Source of the DNA: JBBROS01 sp963752225
Lineage (GTDB): Bacteria > Pseudomonadota > Alphaproteobacteria > Acetobacterales > Acetobacteraceae
Direction: 5' to 3'
Length of the DNA: 64,000 bases
Assembly (NCBI GenBank): GCA_963752225.1
Contig: CAVVXS010000009.1
Span: 806,001 to 870,000 of the forward strand
The translations under genes were made by a program, and so were the position numbers. Every line of letters begins with the position of its first letter. The first letter of the stretch is position 1. This document shows, in pieces, positions 1 to 9,049 of this stretch. The notes beneath the pieces are model-generated. The model was not told the origin of the DNA. It was given only the letters and a program-made list of their open reading frames with translations, and ran no database searches.

Positions 1-1
1 G

Positions 2-355
2 GCGATGCTGGTCGCGGTCCCGGTCCTGGTGGCATTGGCCGGCACCGCCGGGCCCGGCGTGGTGGACCGGGTGCTGCGCGCGCCGCTGTCGCAGCTGCTG
101 GGTGTGCTGAGCTTCAGTCTTTATCTCTGGAACGTGCCGGTGTTCGAGCTGCTGATCGCCCTGGTCGGCCCGGCGACGGCGTCGGCGCACCCGCTGGCGA
201 CCGGGCTCGGGGTCGGGGCGATGGCGACGCTGCTGACGCTGCCGGTGGCCGCCCTGTCCGAGCGATGGATCGAACGGCCCGGCATCCGGCTCGGCCAGGT
301 TCTGACCCGGCCCACCGTTTCCGCCGTTACTCGAGCCGCAACGACACGCTGCTGA
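2..355 (+). CDS. Acyltransferase 3 family membrane protein, C-terminal part only
   Basis: This is the 3' end of a gene that starts before the window; the frame is open from base 2 to a TGA at 353-355. The visible 117 residues hold the last membrane segments (SFSLYLWNVPVFELL and a Gly/Ala/Leu-rich helix) followed by SERWIERPGIRLG. That ending is typical of the OafA/YrhL acyltransferase-3 family, integral inner-membrane enzymes that put acyl groups on surface sugars. The substrate cannot be told from this fragment. The last 29 bases overlap the convergent gene on the minus strand. The family call is fairly safe; the exact role is unknown. Confidence 0.6.
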   Translation, partial: AMLVAVPVLVALAGTAGPGVVDRVLRAPLSQLLGVLSFSLYLWNVPVFELLIALVGPATASAHPLATGLGVGAMATLLTLPVAALSERWIERPGIRLGQVLTRPTVSAVTRAATTRC

Positions 356-2409
356 GCTGGATCGCGGCGCGCTGCACCGGCGCCACTATGCCGCGCCGTG
401 CCGGATCGACCGGACGCACCACGTCGAAGGCGACGCGCAGCATGCCGCTGGCGATGGTTGAGGCCGGGATCGCCACCGCGACCTCGGTGACCAGCCCGTC
501 CGGCAGGCTGAACTGGCCGACCGGCAGCCGACCGGCGGTGACCCGGACCGTCCGCGGCTCGCCGGGCCGGAATGCCACGCCCGATGCGCGCAGCCGCAGC
601 TCCAGCGGCCGCCCGGTCGGCACCCCGAGCAGGATGGTGCTGTGCGGCCCTTCGGACCAGGCGCCGCCGCCCAGGCCCGGACGCCAGCCGAAACCGAGCA
701 GTTGCGCCAGTTCGCCGCGGCCGGCTTCGAACGGGAGCGCCACGGGGCTCGGCGCCGGGCCGTCCGGGACGACATCGCCGGGGATGTCCGCGACGTCCTT
801 GCCGCACACCACCACGCTCGGCACGGCCACGTCGGCGGCCACGTTGCGTCGGCACACCGCACCGGGGCCCAGCAGCACCGGACGCAGCGACGCCTCGATC
901 GGCGCGCCGATAAAGGCGCGTGCCTCGTGCGGCAGCAGCGGCAGCTCCAGCGCATCCGCGACGATGGTCTCGCAATTGAACCAGGACGGCGAGCGGCCGA
1001 GGCCGATATCGCCCAGCCGGGCGCCATGGCGCACCGCGTCCAGCAGCATGATCGGGCCGCCTAGCTTGGCCGTCAGCTCCGGGACGCAGCCCGGGTGCGG
1101 CGCCACGGTGAACAGCGTGGTCCCGCCCGGCACCGGCGGCATCGCAATGCCCGACCCGTTGGCCCAGCCGGCAAGGGCGCGGTTGCGCAGCGGCACGATG
1201 TCGGCCACCTGGAGCAGCGCCGCAGCCACCAGCAACGCGAGGGCGGTGCGCCGCGGCAGCCGGTCGGCCGCCGCAACGCCAGCCAGCATCAGCGCGTAGC
1301 CGACCGGCCAGAACGCCCGTCCGGACGAGCGGAACGAGCCGAAGATGTCTTCCCACGGCTTGGCGCCGAGATCGAGCAGCTTGACCGGACCGGCGTAAAC
1401 CCGGCTTCCGAGCGACAGCAGGAACAGCCCGGCCAGCACGATCACCAGCGCCGGCGCCGGGCGCGGCCAGCGGCGTCTCGTGGCGGCCGCAACCGCACCG
1501 GCGAGCAGCAGCAGCGCCGTCCCGGCGCCAAGCCAGTTGAACCCTTCGGTACTGGCCCCCGGTGCCATCCAGCACCGGCAGGTTGGCGCCGAACACCCCG
1601 GACAGCTGCGGCCAAAGCGGCGACGCCAGGTTCATCGAAAAGAACGCATAGCCCTTGTCGCCGCCGCCGAGCGGCCCGGCCAGCAGCGCCAGCACGCCCA
1701 CGGCGGCGCAGGCGGCGGACAGGAACAGCATCCCTTCCCGCTGCCACCCGGCCCGGCGCCGGATAGCCGCATTCAAGGGCACCGCCGCCAGCACCACCGC
1801 GCAGAGTTGGAACAGGTATGGATGGGTCAGCACCGACACGAGCAGCAGCAGGGCCGGCGCCGCCCATCCGCGCGGCCGCTCGATCCGCCGGAACGCCATG
1901 CCGAGCGCCAGCAGCAGCAGGAAGTGCGCGCACAGGTTGATGTGCATCATCCGGAACAGCATCGCCGGCCAGCACGCCGCCAGCACGCCGGCCGCGAGCG
2001 CCGCCGCCGGGCCGACGCGTAAGCCGCGCGCGGCATAAACGGCCGCCACCGGCTGCAGCACGAAGCAGGCGCCGATGAAGCCGCCGAGCCAGTTCTGCGG
2101 CGGGCCGCCGGCCGCGCCGACCCACAGCTTGGCCAGCATCGACATCAGCGCATTGCTGTCCACAAGGCCGAGCGAGATGCCATGCGGCCAGAACAGCCGC
2201 TCAGTGTCCAGCAGCGGCCAGCGCCACCAATCGGCCTGGAAGGCGAGATGCCCGGTCAAGGATTGCGCCTGGTCCGGCCCCGGCGGAAACCAGCCTGGGC
2301 CGGCGCCGAGCAGCACCGCGGGCGGCAGCACCCACAGCATCATCGCCACGCCGAGCGCCAGCGCGCCGGCGTAGACCAGCGCCGCCTCCTGTGTGACCCG
2401 CACGCGCAC
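327..2409 (-). pseudogene. DUF6311-like polytopic membrane protein split by a one-base frameshift
   Basis: Two consecutive minus-strand frames together make one membrane protein of about 693 residues. The first (from ATG at 2409) has many hydrophobic helices and the motif FWPHGISLGLVDSN. It loses similarity after LDGTGGQY, and the second frame then continues with EGFNWLGAG and runs to 327. Removing one C from the coding-strand string CAGTACCGAAG (plus-strand GG at 1548-1549) would join them as GGQYEGFNWLGAG. The layout resembles DUF6311 proteins, large membrane proteins of unknown role thought to be glycosyltransferase-like. It lies directly after the lipoprotein gene (stop at 2410, start at 2409). 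It is either a broken gene or a sequencing error; see findings. Confidence 0.62.
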
Positions 2410-2691
2410 CTAGAGCGGCTTCTGCCGCTCCACCCCGCCGGCGCGGATCACGCCGCGGCTCCGCAGGCAGGCCAGGGTGGCATCCTGCTTGGCCGCCCGG
2501 AGCTGGTCCTGCCCCTCGAGCAGGAAGTGCGGGTTGCCGGCGCCCTTGATGATCATCTCCTTGACCACCGGATCGTCCTCGGCCTGCCGGGCGCACGCTT
2601 CCTGGTCCGAGACCGGCGACGCGCCGCGGCCGCAGCCCGCCATCGCGCCCGACATCGCCAGGGCCAGCACCACGAGCAGTGCCCGGCTCAT
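2410..2691 (-). CDS. Small lipoprotein of unknown function
   Basis: This 93-residue protein has a clear lipoprotein signal: a hydrophobic stretch and the lipobox AMAGC, with the lipidated Cys at residue 20. The mature part is short, charged and holds one more Cys pair candidate (residues 33 and 74). I do not recognise a known domain. Its ATG overlaps the nudC stop by 4 bases (ATGA, 2688-2691), and its own stop abuts the start of the next gene, so the three genes are probably one transcript. Membrane anchoring is well supported by the sequence; the function is unknown. Confidence 0.7.
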   Translation of the reverse strand: MSRALLVVLALAMSGAMAGCGRGASPVSDQEACARQAEDDPVVKEMIIKGAGNPHFLLEGQDQLRAAKQDATLACLRSRGVIRAGGVERQKPL

Positions 2692-3611
2692 TCGGCGTCC
2701 ATCCAGTCCTCGATCAGCCGGCGGGCGATGCTGTCGCGCCGCGGCAGCTGGAAGCCGTGCCGGTCCGGGTGGCGGATCTCGTCGCGGCTGAACCAGCGGG
2801 CGTCGCGCAGCTCAGACGGATCAATGGTGATCGCCTCGCTCAGCGCCTCGGCATAGAAGCCGAGCATGATGCTGGCGGGGAACGGCCAGGGCTGGCTGCT
2901 GTGATAGGACACACGGCCGACCCGGATGGCGCTTTCCTCCAGCACCTCGCGCGCCACTGCTTCCTCCAGGCTCTCGCCCGGCTCCACGAACCCCGCCAAG
3001 GTCGAATACATGGTGGAGTTCGGAAACCGCTGCGAATGACCGAGCAGGCAGCGGTCGCCGTGATGGACCAGCATGATCACGGCCGGGTCGGTGCGGGGGA
3101 AATGCTGGGCGCCGCATTGCGGGCAGGCCATCGCGTGCCCGGCGCTGCGCGGCTCGCAGGCGGCGCCGCAATTGCCGCAGAACCCATGGCGGACGCGCCA
3201 ATGCATCAGCCCGCGGGCATGCGCCAGCACCGCCGCGTCATCCGGCGTGAGCCGTCCGGCAAGGGACCGCATATCCTCGAACCGGCCCAGCGCCTCCGGC
3301 AGCAGCGGCAGCAGGTCGTCGACCCCGCTGAGATCGATGGTGAACACGGCGGTGTCGCCCTGGAGGCCGAGAAAGGCCCAGGGGCCACCCGCCATGCGCA
3401 CCTGCGCCGCCGCCTCGTTGGACAAGAACACGGCGTGCGGGCCGTCCGCTGTGTCCTGCACCAGGGTGCGGGCGCGCCAGACCGGCACGAACAGGGTGGC
3501 CGGGTCGGCCAGCCGCGCCTCGATCCAGTCGGCGTTGTCGCGGAGGTGTCCGGCGCGGTCGAGCGGGTTGCCGGTGTAGACGTTGGGGCGGCTGGCGAGG
3601 ATCAGCGTCAT
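2688..3611 (-). CDS. nudC: NAD(H) pyrophosphatase / NAD-cap RNA hydrolase NudC
   Basis: NudC hydrolyses NADH to NMNH and AMP and, in E. coli, removes the NAD cap from RNA. The 307-residue protein shows the full family layout: an N-terminal domain, a four-Cys zinc ribbon (C145, C148, C163, C166), a Nudix box at about 207-229 (GFVEPGESLEEAVAREVLEE), and the NudC signature SQPWPFP at 239-245. The length fits the family. It heads a short minus-strand group with the lipoprotein and the DUF6311-like gene, and is divergent from ffs-dnaX. The call is firm. Confidence 0.95.
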   Translation of the reverse strand: MTLILASRPNVYTGNPLDRAGHLRDNADWIEARLADPATLFVPVWRARTLVQDTADGPHAVFLSNEAAAQVRMAGGPWAFLGLQGDTAVFTIDLSGVDDLLPLLPEALGRFEDMRSLAGRLTPDDAAVLAHARGLMHWRVRHGFCGNCGAACEPRSAGHAMACPQCGAQHFPRTDPAVIMLVHHGDRCLLGHSQRFPNSTMYSTLAGFVEPGESLEEAVAREVLEESAIRVGRVSYHSSQPWPFPASIMLGFYAEALSEAITIDPSELRDARWFSRDEIRHPDRHGFQLPRRDSIARRLIEDWMDAE

Positions 3612-3705
3612 GCGGCGGCTGGTTTCGCATGGCGCGCCCGCTTGTGCCAGCCCCCGGCGCGCGCGGCTGCCTCTGGCCCCCGTGCCGCCGCATGTGCTAT
3701 CACTC

Positions 3706-3809
3706 GGGTGGGAGGTCGGCGGCGGACGGGCGCCTCGCCAACCCGGTCAGGGCCGGAAGGCAGCAGCCGCAACGAGTTTCCGCTCGGGTCGACGTTCGGC
3801 CTCCCACCC
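3706..3809 (+). ncRNA. ffs: Signal recognition particle RNA, small bacterial (4.5S) type
   Basis: The conserved SRP domain IV core is present at 3744-3768 (GGTCAGGGCCGGAAGGCAGC and onward), with the GGAA tetraloop and the asymmetric internal loop that bind Ffh. The ends pair: GGGTGGGAGG at about 3706-3715 is complementary to CCTCCCACCC at about 3800-3809, giving the long hairpin of the roughly 100-nt bacterial RNA. The gene lies 27 bases before dnaX, a common alphaproteobacterial arrangement. The boundaries are taken from stem pairing and may be off by a few bases. Confidence 0.93.
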
Positions 3810-3836
3810 TATAGCCCGGAGTCTCGGCGCCCCTCG

Positions 3837-5699
3837 ATGTCTGGTGTGACCGACGACACCCTGCCGGACCCGCCCCCATCCGGACCCAGCCTGTTTGCCG
3901 AGGCTTCGGCCGCGCTGCTTCCGGCCGCGGCGCCCGCAGTCGCCTACCGGGTGCTGGCACGCAAATACCGGCCCACCCGGTTCGACGATTTGATCGGCCA
4001 GGACGCAATGGTGCGCATCCTGCGCAGCGCCTTCGCGCAGGGCCGCATCGCCCATGCCTGGATGCTGACCGGCGTGCGCGGCGTCGGCAAGACCACGACG
4101 GCGCGGATCATCGCCCGCGCGCTCAACTGCGTCGGCCCCGACGGCACGGGCGGCCCGACCGTCGATCCCTGCGGGGTGTGCGCCAACTGCACCGCCATCC
4201 TCGCCGACCGCCACCCGGACGTGGTCGAGATGGACGCGGCCAGCAACACCGGCGTCGACGACGTGCGCGAGGTGATCGACGCCAGCCGCTACCGCCCGCT
4301 GCAGGCCCGCAGCAAGGTGTTCATCATCGACGAAGTGCACATGCTGTCGCGCAACGCGTTCAACGCGCTGCTGAAGACGCTCGAAGAGCCGCCGCCGCAC
4401 GTGAAGTTCATCTTCGCCACCACCGAGATCCGCAAGGTGCCGGTGACCGTTCTGTCGCGCTGCCAGCGATTCGACCTGCGCCGCATCTCGGTCAGTGAGC
4501 TGGCCGGGCTGTTCGGCCGGGTTTCGGCGGCCGAGGGCGCCGCGATCGCGCCGGCGGCGCTGGACCTCATTGCCCGCGCCGCCGACGGCTCCGCCCGCGA
4601 CGGCCTGTCGCTGCTGGACCAGGCGATCGCCCAGGCCGGCGGCGATCCGGTGGACGCGGCGGCCGTGGTGGACATGCTGGGGCTGGCCGACCGCACGGCC
4701 GTCTACGAGCTGTTCGAGGCGGTCGCGGCGGGCAAGCCGGCCGATGTCCTGCGGCTGACCGACCGGGCGCACGAGCGCGGCGCCGACCTCGGCCTCGTGC
4801 TGCAGGACCTGCTCGATCTCACCCATACGGTCACCCGGCTGAAGGCGGTGCCCGCGCTGCGCGACGGCAACGAGCTGCCGGAAGCCGAGCGCACCACCGG
4901 CGCCGCCTTGGCCGACCGGCTCACGATGCCGTCGCTCGGCCGGCTGTGGCAGATGCTGCTGAAGGGCGTGGCCGAGGTCGAGCAAGCGCCGGACCGCCGC
5001 GCCGCGGCCGAGATGGTGCTGCTGCGCTGCTGCTACGTCGCCGACCTGCCGACGCCCGGCGAGCTGGTCAAGCGTCTCGGCGAGGCCGGTCCAGGCGCCG
5101 CGCCGGCCACCCGGCCCGCGCCGGCCTCGAGCAGCGGCGGCGGCGGCGTGCGCGCGGTCGCCAACGGTTCGCCGCGCCTGCACCCGGCGCCCGCCCTTCC
5201 CGACACCAACCGCCCGAGCAGCTTCCGTGAGGTGGCCCAGCTTGCGGCGGCGCAGCGCGAAGCGTTGCTGCACGCCAACCTATTGCATCACGTGCACCTG
5301 GTGAAGTTCGCCCCGCATCGTGACGGCGGTGGCCTGATCGAGCTGCGCCCCGAGCCGGACGCCCCGCGCGACCTGGCGCCGGCCCTGGCCAAGATGCTGC
5401 TCGAAGCCACCGGCGAGCGTTGGACCATCGCCTTGTCGCGCGAGGCGGGCGAGCCGACACTCGCCGAGCAAGGCCAGGCGGCCGACACCGCCCGCCGCAC
5501 CGCCGCGGCCGAGCACCCGTTGGTGCGGGCGATCCTCGAGGCGTTCCCCGGTGCCGTGATCGACCGGGTCAACGACGACCGCGCCGACATGTATGGGCTT
5601 GCGCCCGAGCTGCCGCTGGGCGAACCCGACGGCCTCGAGTTCGCGCCGCTCGACGCCGAGCTGGCCGACGAGGCCGATACCCCGACCATGGAGGACTAG
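3837..5699 (+). CDS. dnaX: DNA polymerase III subunits gamma and tau
   Basis: DnaX is the clamp-loader ATPase of the replicative polymerase. The 620-residue protein has Walker A GVRGVGKTT, a four-Cys zinc module (C-x8-13-C-G-V-C-x2-C) soon after it, Walker B with DEVH (FIIDEVHMLSRNAFNALLKT), and the SRC sensor (VLSRCQRFD). The middle and C-terminal parts match tau. I chose ATG 3837 because the conserved region (YRVLARKYRP) follows about 40 residues later; the frame stays open upstream, but that part overlaps ffs and nudC and does not look coding. I saw no obvious slippery site for a separate gamma form. ybaB follows after 3 bases. Confidence 0.95.
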   Translation: MSGVTDDTLPDPPPSGPSLFAEASAALLPAAAPAVAYRVLARKYRPTRFDDLIGQDAMVRILRSAFAQGRIAHAWMLTGVRGVGKTTTARIIARALNCVGPDGTGGPTVDPCGVCANCTAILADRHPDVVEMDAASNTGVDDVREVIDASRYRPLQARSKVFIIDEVHMLSRNAFNALLKTLEEPPPHVKFIFATTEIRKVPVTVLSRCQRFDLRRISVSELAGLFGRVSAAEGAAIAPAALDLIARAADGSARDGLSLLDQAIAQAGGDPVDAAAVVDMLGLADRTAVYELFEAVAAGKPADVLRLTDRAHERGADLGLVLQDLLDLTHTVTRLKAVPALRDGNELPEAERTTGAALADRLTMPSLGRLWQMLLKGVAEVEQAPDRRAAAEMVLLRCCYVADLPTPGELVKRLGEAGPGAAPATRPAPASSSGGGGVRAVANGSPRLHPAPALPDTNRPSSFREVAQLAAAQREALLHANLLHHVHLVKFAPHRDGGGLIELRPEPDAPRDLAPALAKMLLEATGERWTIALSREAGEPTLAEQGQAADTARRTAAAEHPLVRAILEAFPGAVIDRVNDDRADMYGLAPELPLGEPDGLEFAPLDAELADEADTPTMED

Positions 5700-5702
5700 C
5701 CG

Positions 5703-6026
5703 ATGAAGAATCTTGCCGGGCTGATGAAGCAGGCCAGCCAGATGCAGAGCAAGATGGCCGAGATGCAGGCCAAGCTGGAAGCGATGGAGATCGACGGCAC
5801 GGCCGGCGCCGGCATGGTGACGGTCACGATGTCCGGCAAGTTCGAATTGAAGCGGGTAACGCTCGATCCGAAGCTCGCCGACCCGGCCGAAACCGAGATG
5901 CTGCAGGACCTGATCGTCGCCGCCCATGCCGACGCCAAGCGCAAGATCGACGCCGCGATGGCCGAGGAGATGGAGAAGGCAACGGGCGGCATGGGCCTGC
6001 CGGGCGGCATGAAGCTGCCGTTCTGA
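5703..6026 (+). CDS. YbaB/EbfC family nucleoid-associated protein
   Basis: This 107-residue protein begins MKNLAGLMKQASQMQSKMAE, a helical start typical of YbaB/EbfC, dimeric DNA-binding proteins that often sit between dnaX and recR. The central VTVTMSGKFELKRVTLDP strand region and the Gly/Met-rich tail also fit. The ATG lies 3 bases after the dnaX stop, so the two are surely cotranscribed. recR, the usual third gene, is not next: the following gene runs on the opposite strand. Confidence 0.93.
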   Translation: MKNLAGLMKQASQMQSKMAEMQAKLEAMEIDGTAGAGMVTVTMSGKFELKRVTLDPKLADPAETEMLQDLIVAAHADAKRKIDAAMAEEMEKATGGMGLPGGMKLPF

Positions 6027-6065
6027 ACGCGCCGACGCGCTGCCGCCGAGGAAGCCGGCCGGGCG

Positions 6066-7140
6066 TCAGCGCGACGGGATCCAGACCTCGACCGTGCCGG
6101 ACGATGGCAGCGGGCGGAAGGGTACTGAAGTCTTTGATGTCCCAGGGCGCGTCGGGGCTGCGCAGCGCGACTGCGAGCGCGTGGGCGCGATTGGCGTCCT
6201 CGGGGTGGAAGTAGCGGATCGCCGGTGTGGCCGGCGTGTTTGGCACCGCCCGCGTCTGCACCCGGGCGGCCAACGGCGACGCCTGCGAGGCCAGCCGGTT
6301 GGCCGCCGCTTCGCCGGGCACCGAGCCTTCCCGGTAATGGATCACCACCCGGCCCTCGGACCCGGCGGCCGGAACCGGAACCGGAGCCGGCGGCGGCGCG
6401 GGTGCCCGCGCCGGAGCACCTGCCGCCACACTCGGCTCCGCAACCGGGGCCGGCGCGGCGTTGATCACATAGGCGGAGCGTTGCGGCGCCGCACGGTAGA
6501 ACAGGCCGCCCGGCGCCAGCATGGCCGCCACCACGCCGCCGCCGAGCAGCGCCAGGATAAGAAGGCCGCCCGCCGTCCACGCCAGCACGCGGACGCCACG
6601 CGACCGTTCCGGCGGCCTTACCGGCCCGGCTCGACCGGCGCCCGCCGGTGCGGCTGTCCGCCCCAAGGCGCGCCGAAGCGGGGCCAACTCGTCGCCGTTC
6701 AGCAACGGCCAGAACTCGGGCGTGCCGACGAACACAACGCGCGCCGCGTCCGGTCCGCTCGCCAGCCGCTGCAGCACCGGCAACACGGCCGGATCGAGCG
6801 TCTCGGCCTGGGACACCACCAAGACGACCCGGCCCTGGGCATCACGCCGCCGGGCCACGGCCGCCGCAAGCCGCGACTCGTCATCCTCGTCGCGCGCTGC
6901 GCCGGCCTCGTCGGCGCCAAGCTGGATCAACAGGCGGCGCAGGGTCATGGGCGCCTTCAGCGGGTTGCCGACCCAGATCGGCTCCACCCCATCGGCTGCC
7001 ATCGCCGCCACCGCCGCCTGCAGGCCGAGCTTGCGGTGCCACGGGTCGGCGGCAACGATCGAGGCGCAACGCGGCAACCTCTCCCCGGCCGGCCCGACAA
7101 CGGCCTGCGACGCTCCAGCCCCGATGCCACCATCCGCCAT
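6066..7140 (-). CDS. ExeA-like ATPase-region membrane protein, frame interrupted near the C-terminus
   Basis: The N-terminal half (VVLVVSQAETLDPAVLPVLQ, VVFVGTPEFWPLL) resembles the later part of the AAA domain of ExeA/GspA-type secretion ATPases, but I see no Walker A. Then come a membrane helix (VLAWTAGGLLILALLGGG), a Pro/Ala-rich linker and a periplasmic domain (IRYFHPEDANRAHALA). The frame as written runs on antisense through ybaB to 5824. Dropping one C from the coding string CAGTACCCTTC (plus-strand GGG at 6120-6122) instead gives DFSTFRPLPSSGTVEVWIPSR and a stop at 6066-6068, which is far more natural. ATG 7140 was chosen over 7215 for its upstream GGGACGAG. The function is not known. 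Confidence 0.55.
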
Positions 7141-7257
7141 GCCGCTCGTCCCAGTCGCGTTCGCGCGCCCTGGCCGCGTCGCCTTGAGTGGCGCCGAGCT
7201 CAGGGCGGTTAGCATGATCGGGTTAGCCGCCGCCGACAATGCTTGACGATGGCGTGC

Positions 7258-7263
7258 TTGACA
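7258..7263 (+). promoter_or_regulatory. Possible -35 box (TTGACA) of the tetR/adaptor promoter
   Basis: A perfect consensus TTGACA lies 50 bases before the ATG of the TetR/adaptor gene. A 17-base spacer would put the -10 region at about 7281-7286, a poor match to consensus, directly against the palindrome at 7284-7295. The layout would fit a promoter repressed by a dimer bound to the palindrome. This is an inference from sequence only. Confidence 0.35.
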
Positions 7264-7283
7264 CTGACCCGGCATACTCGCAC

Positions 7284-7295
7284 ATGAACGTTCAT
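7284..7295. promoter_or_regulatory. 12-bp perfect palindrome, candidate TetR operator
   Basis: ATGAACGTTCAT reads the same on both strands and lies 17 bases before the start codon of the TetR/adaptor gene. TetR-family repressors bind short palindromes in their own promoters as dimers, so this is the natural candidate for autoregulation. It would overlap the -10/start region if TTGACA at 7258-7263 is the -35 box. No binding data are available. Confidence 0.5.
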
Positions 7296-7312
7296 TCGCA
7301 GCCGAGTGGCCA

Positions 7313-9049
7313 ATGTCCCAGACCACGTCCTCTCCGGCCGTCCCGCCCCGGCAGCGCATCATCGAGGCGGCGATCGCCTGCTTCGGCCGCGACGGCTTCC
7401 ACGGGGCGTCGATGCAGCAGATCTGCGCCGAAGCAGCCATGAGCCCGGGCGCGCTGTACCGATACTTCCCGAGCAAGGTCAGCATCATCGCCGCCATCGC
7501 CGAAGCCGAGCGGCAGCAGCACCTGCACTTCTTCGAACGGCTCGACAAGGCCGACGACCCGGTCGAGGCCTTGGCCAGCATCGGCCTCGACAAGCTCGAG
7601 CAGATACTGGGCTACAAGACCGCCACCTTGGCGGCCGAGGTCATGGCCGAAGCGTCGCGCAACCCCGAAGTGTGCGACATGTTCTACCGCAACCAGCGCG
7701 AGGCCCGGGCGCACATGGTCGCCGCCCTCCGCCGCGGCCAGGCGCAGGGCAAGGTGGATCCGACGCTCGACCTCGACACCGCTTGCCAGCTGATCATGTC
7801 CATGGGCGACGGTTTGCGGGTGCATCAGCAGCTCGACCCGACGCTGACCGCCGCCCGCTTCCGCCCCGTGCTGCAGGTGCTGCTGCGGCGTTTCCTGCGG
7901 CCGCCGGCCGTCGCGATCCTGCTGCTGCTCGGCCTGCCGCTCGCCGCCCGCGCCGAGACGGCGGTCCCGCCGACCCGAGCGCCGAGCGTCAGCGTGGCCG
8001 CGGCGCAAACCGGCAGCATCGCCGAGAACGTGGTGCTCACCGGCACCTTGGTGCCGCGAGAAGAGATCCTCGTCAGCCCGCAGCTCGACCAGCTCGCGAT
8101 CGTCGCCGTGCTCGCCGAGGAAGGCGACCGGGTGGCCGCCAGCCAGGTGCTCGCCCGCCTGTCCCGCGACGTGCTCGACGCCACCGTGGCGCAAAACGCT
8201 GCCTCGGTCGCCCGTGCCGAGGCGATGATGGCGCAAGCTCGTGCCACCATCGCCGAGAACCAGGCCACCCGCATCCAGGCCGACCTCGCGCTCGCCCGCA
8301 CCCGCGACCTCGTGTCCGGCGGCAACGCCTCGCGCGAGGTGTTCGAGCAGCGGCAGGCCGCGGCGGGGATCGCCGCCGCCCGCGCCGAAGCCAGCCAAAA
8401 CCTGCTCGCGGTGGCGGAGGCCGAGCTGAACCTGGCCCGCGCCCAAGGCCGCGAGCTGCAGGTCCGCCTTGCCCGCACCGAGATCCGCGCCCCGGTCGGC
8501 GGCATCGTCAGCCGCCGTACCGCCCGGCTCGGCGCGGTGGTGGCCGGCGCCGGCGACCCGCTGTTCCGCATCATCGAGGACGGCGCCATCGAGCTCGAGG
8601 CCGACGTGCCGGAGCTGCAGCTGGCCAAGCTGCGCCCCGGACAGCACGCCCGGGTCGAAACCGTCGGCGGCGCCCGCGCCGGCACCGTCCGCCTGGTTTC
8701 GCCGGAAGTGAACCGGGCGACCCGGCTCGGCCGGGTGCGGGTCGCGGTGGACGGCGCCGAGAACCTCGTGATCGGCTCGTTCGCCCGCGCCCAGGTCGAG
8801 ACGGCGCGGCGCGACGGCGTGCTGGCGCCCCTGTCCGCGGTGCTGTTCCAGCCCGGCGGCGCCGTGGTGCAGGTGGTGCGCGACGGTCTGGTCGAGACCA
8901 GGCCGGTGCAGGTCGGCCTGCGCGACGGCGCCCATGCCGAGATCCGCGAGGGGCTCGCGGCCGGCGAGACCGTGGTGTCGGTGTCGGGCACCTTCATCCG
9001 CGGCGGCGACCGGGTCACGCCGATCGCGGCGACGTCCGGAGCACGCTGA
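7313..9049 (+). CDS. TetR-family regulator fused in frame to an RND efflux periplasmic adaptor
   Basis: One uninterrupted 578-residue frame holds two normally separate proteins. Residues 13-63 are a TetR helix-turn-helix (AAIACFGRDGFHGASMQQIC, SPGALYRYFPSK), followed by a helical effector domain to about 190. Residues 192-214 (RRFLRPPAVAILLLLGLPLAARA) look like a Sec signal peptide. From about 215 comes a HlyD/AcrA-type adaptor: lipoyl half-motifs, a coiled-coil hairpin (about 285-390), the second lipoyl half (LARTEIRAPVGGIVSRR) and a beta-barrel. A GTG at 7877 could start the adaptor alone, with an ideal signal peptide and about 390 residues, but no stop ends TetR. The RND pump gene starts on the next base. 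The protein is either a true fusion or has dual starts; see findings. Confidence 0.85.
   Translation: MSQTTSSPAVPPRQRIIEAAIACFGRDGFHGASMQQICAEAAMSPGALYRYFPSKVSIIAAIAEAERQQHLHFFERLDKADDPVEALASIGLDKLEQILGYKTATLAAEVMAEASRNPEVCDMFYRNQREARAHMVAALRRGQAQGKVDPTLDLDTACQLIMSMGDGLRVHQQLDPTLTAARFRPVLQVLLRRFLRPPAVAILLLLGLPLAARAETAVPPTRAPSVSVAAAQTGSIAENVVLTGTLVPREEILVSPQLDQLAIVAVLAEEGDRVAASQVLARLSRDVLDATVAQNAASVARAEAMMAQARATIAENQATRIQADLALARTRDLVSGGNASREVFEQRQAAAGIAAARAEASQNLLAVAEAELNLARAQGRELQVRLARTEIRAPVGGIVSRRTARLGAVVAGAGDPLFRIIEDGAIELEADVPELQLAKLRPGQHARVETVGGARAGTVRLVSPEVNRATRLGRVRVAVDGAENLVIGSFARAQVETARRDGVLAPLSAVLFQPGGAVVQVVRDGLVETRPVQVGLRDGAHAEIREGLAAGETVVSVSGTFIRGGDRVTPIAATSGAR

Noticed and set aside
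2679..3836. Extension of dnaX upstream to 2679
   Set aside because: The frame is open, but it covers nudC on the other strand and the SRP RNA, and its translation has no DnaX features. The conserved part starts soon after ATG 3837.
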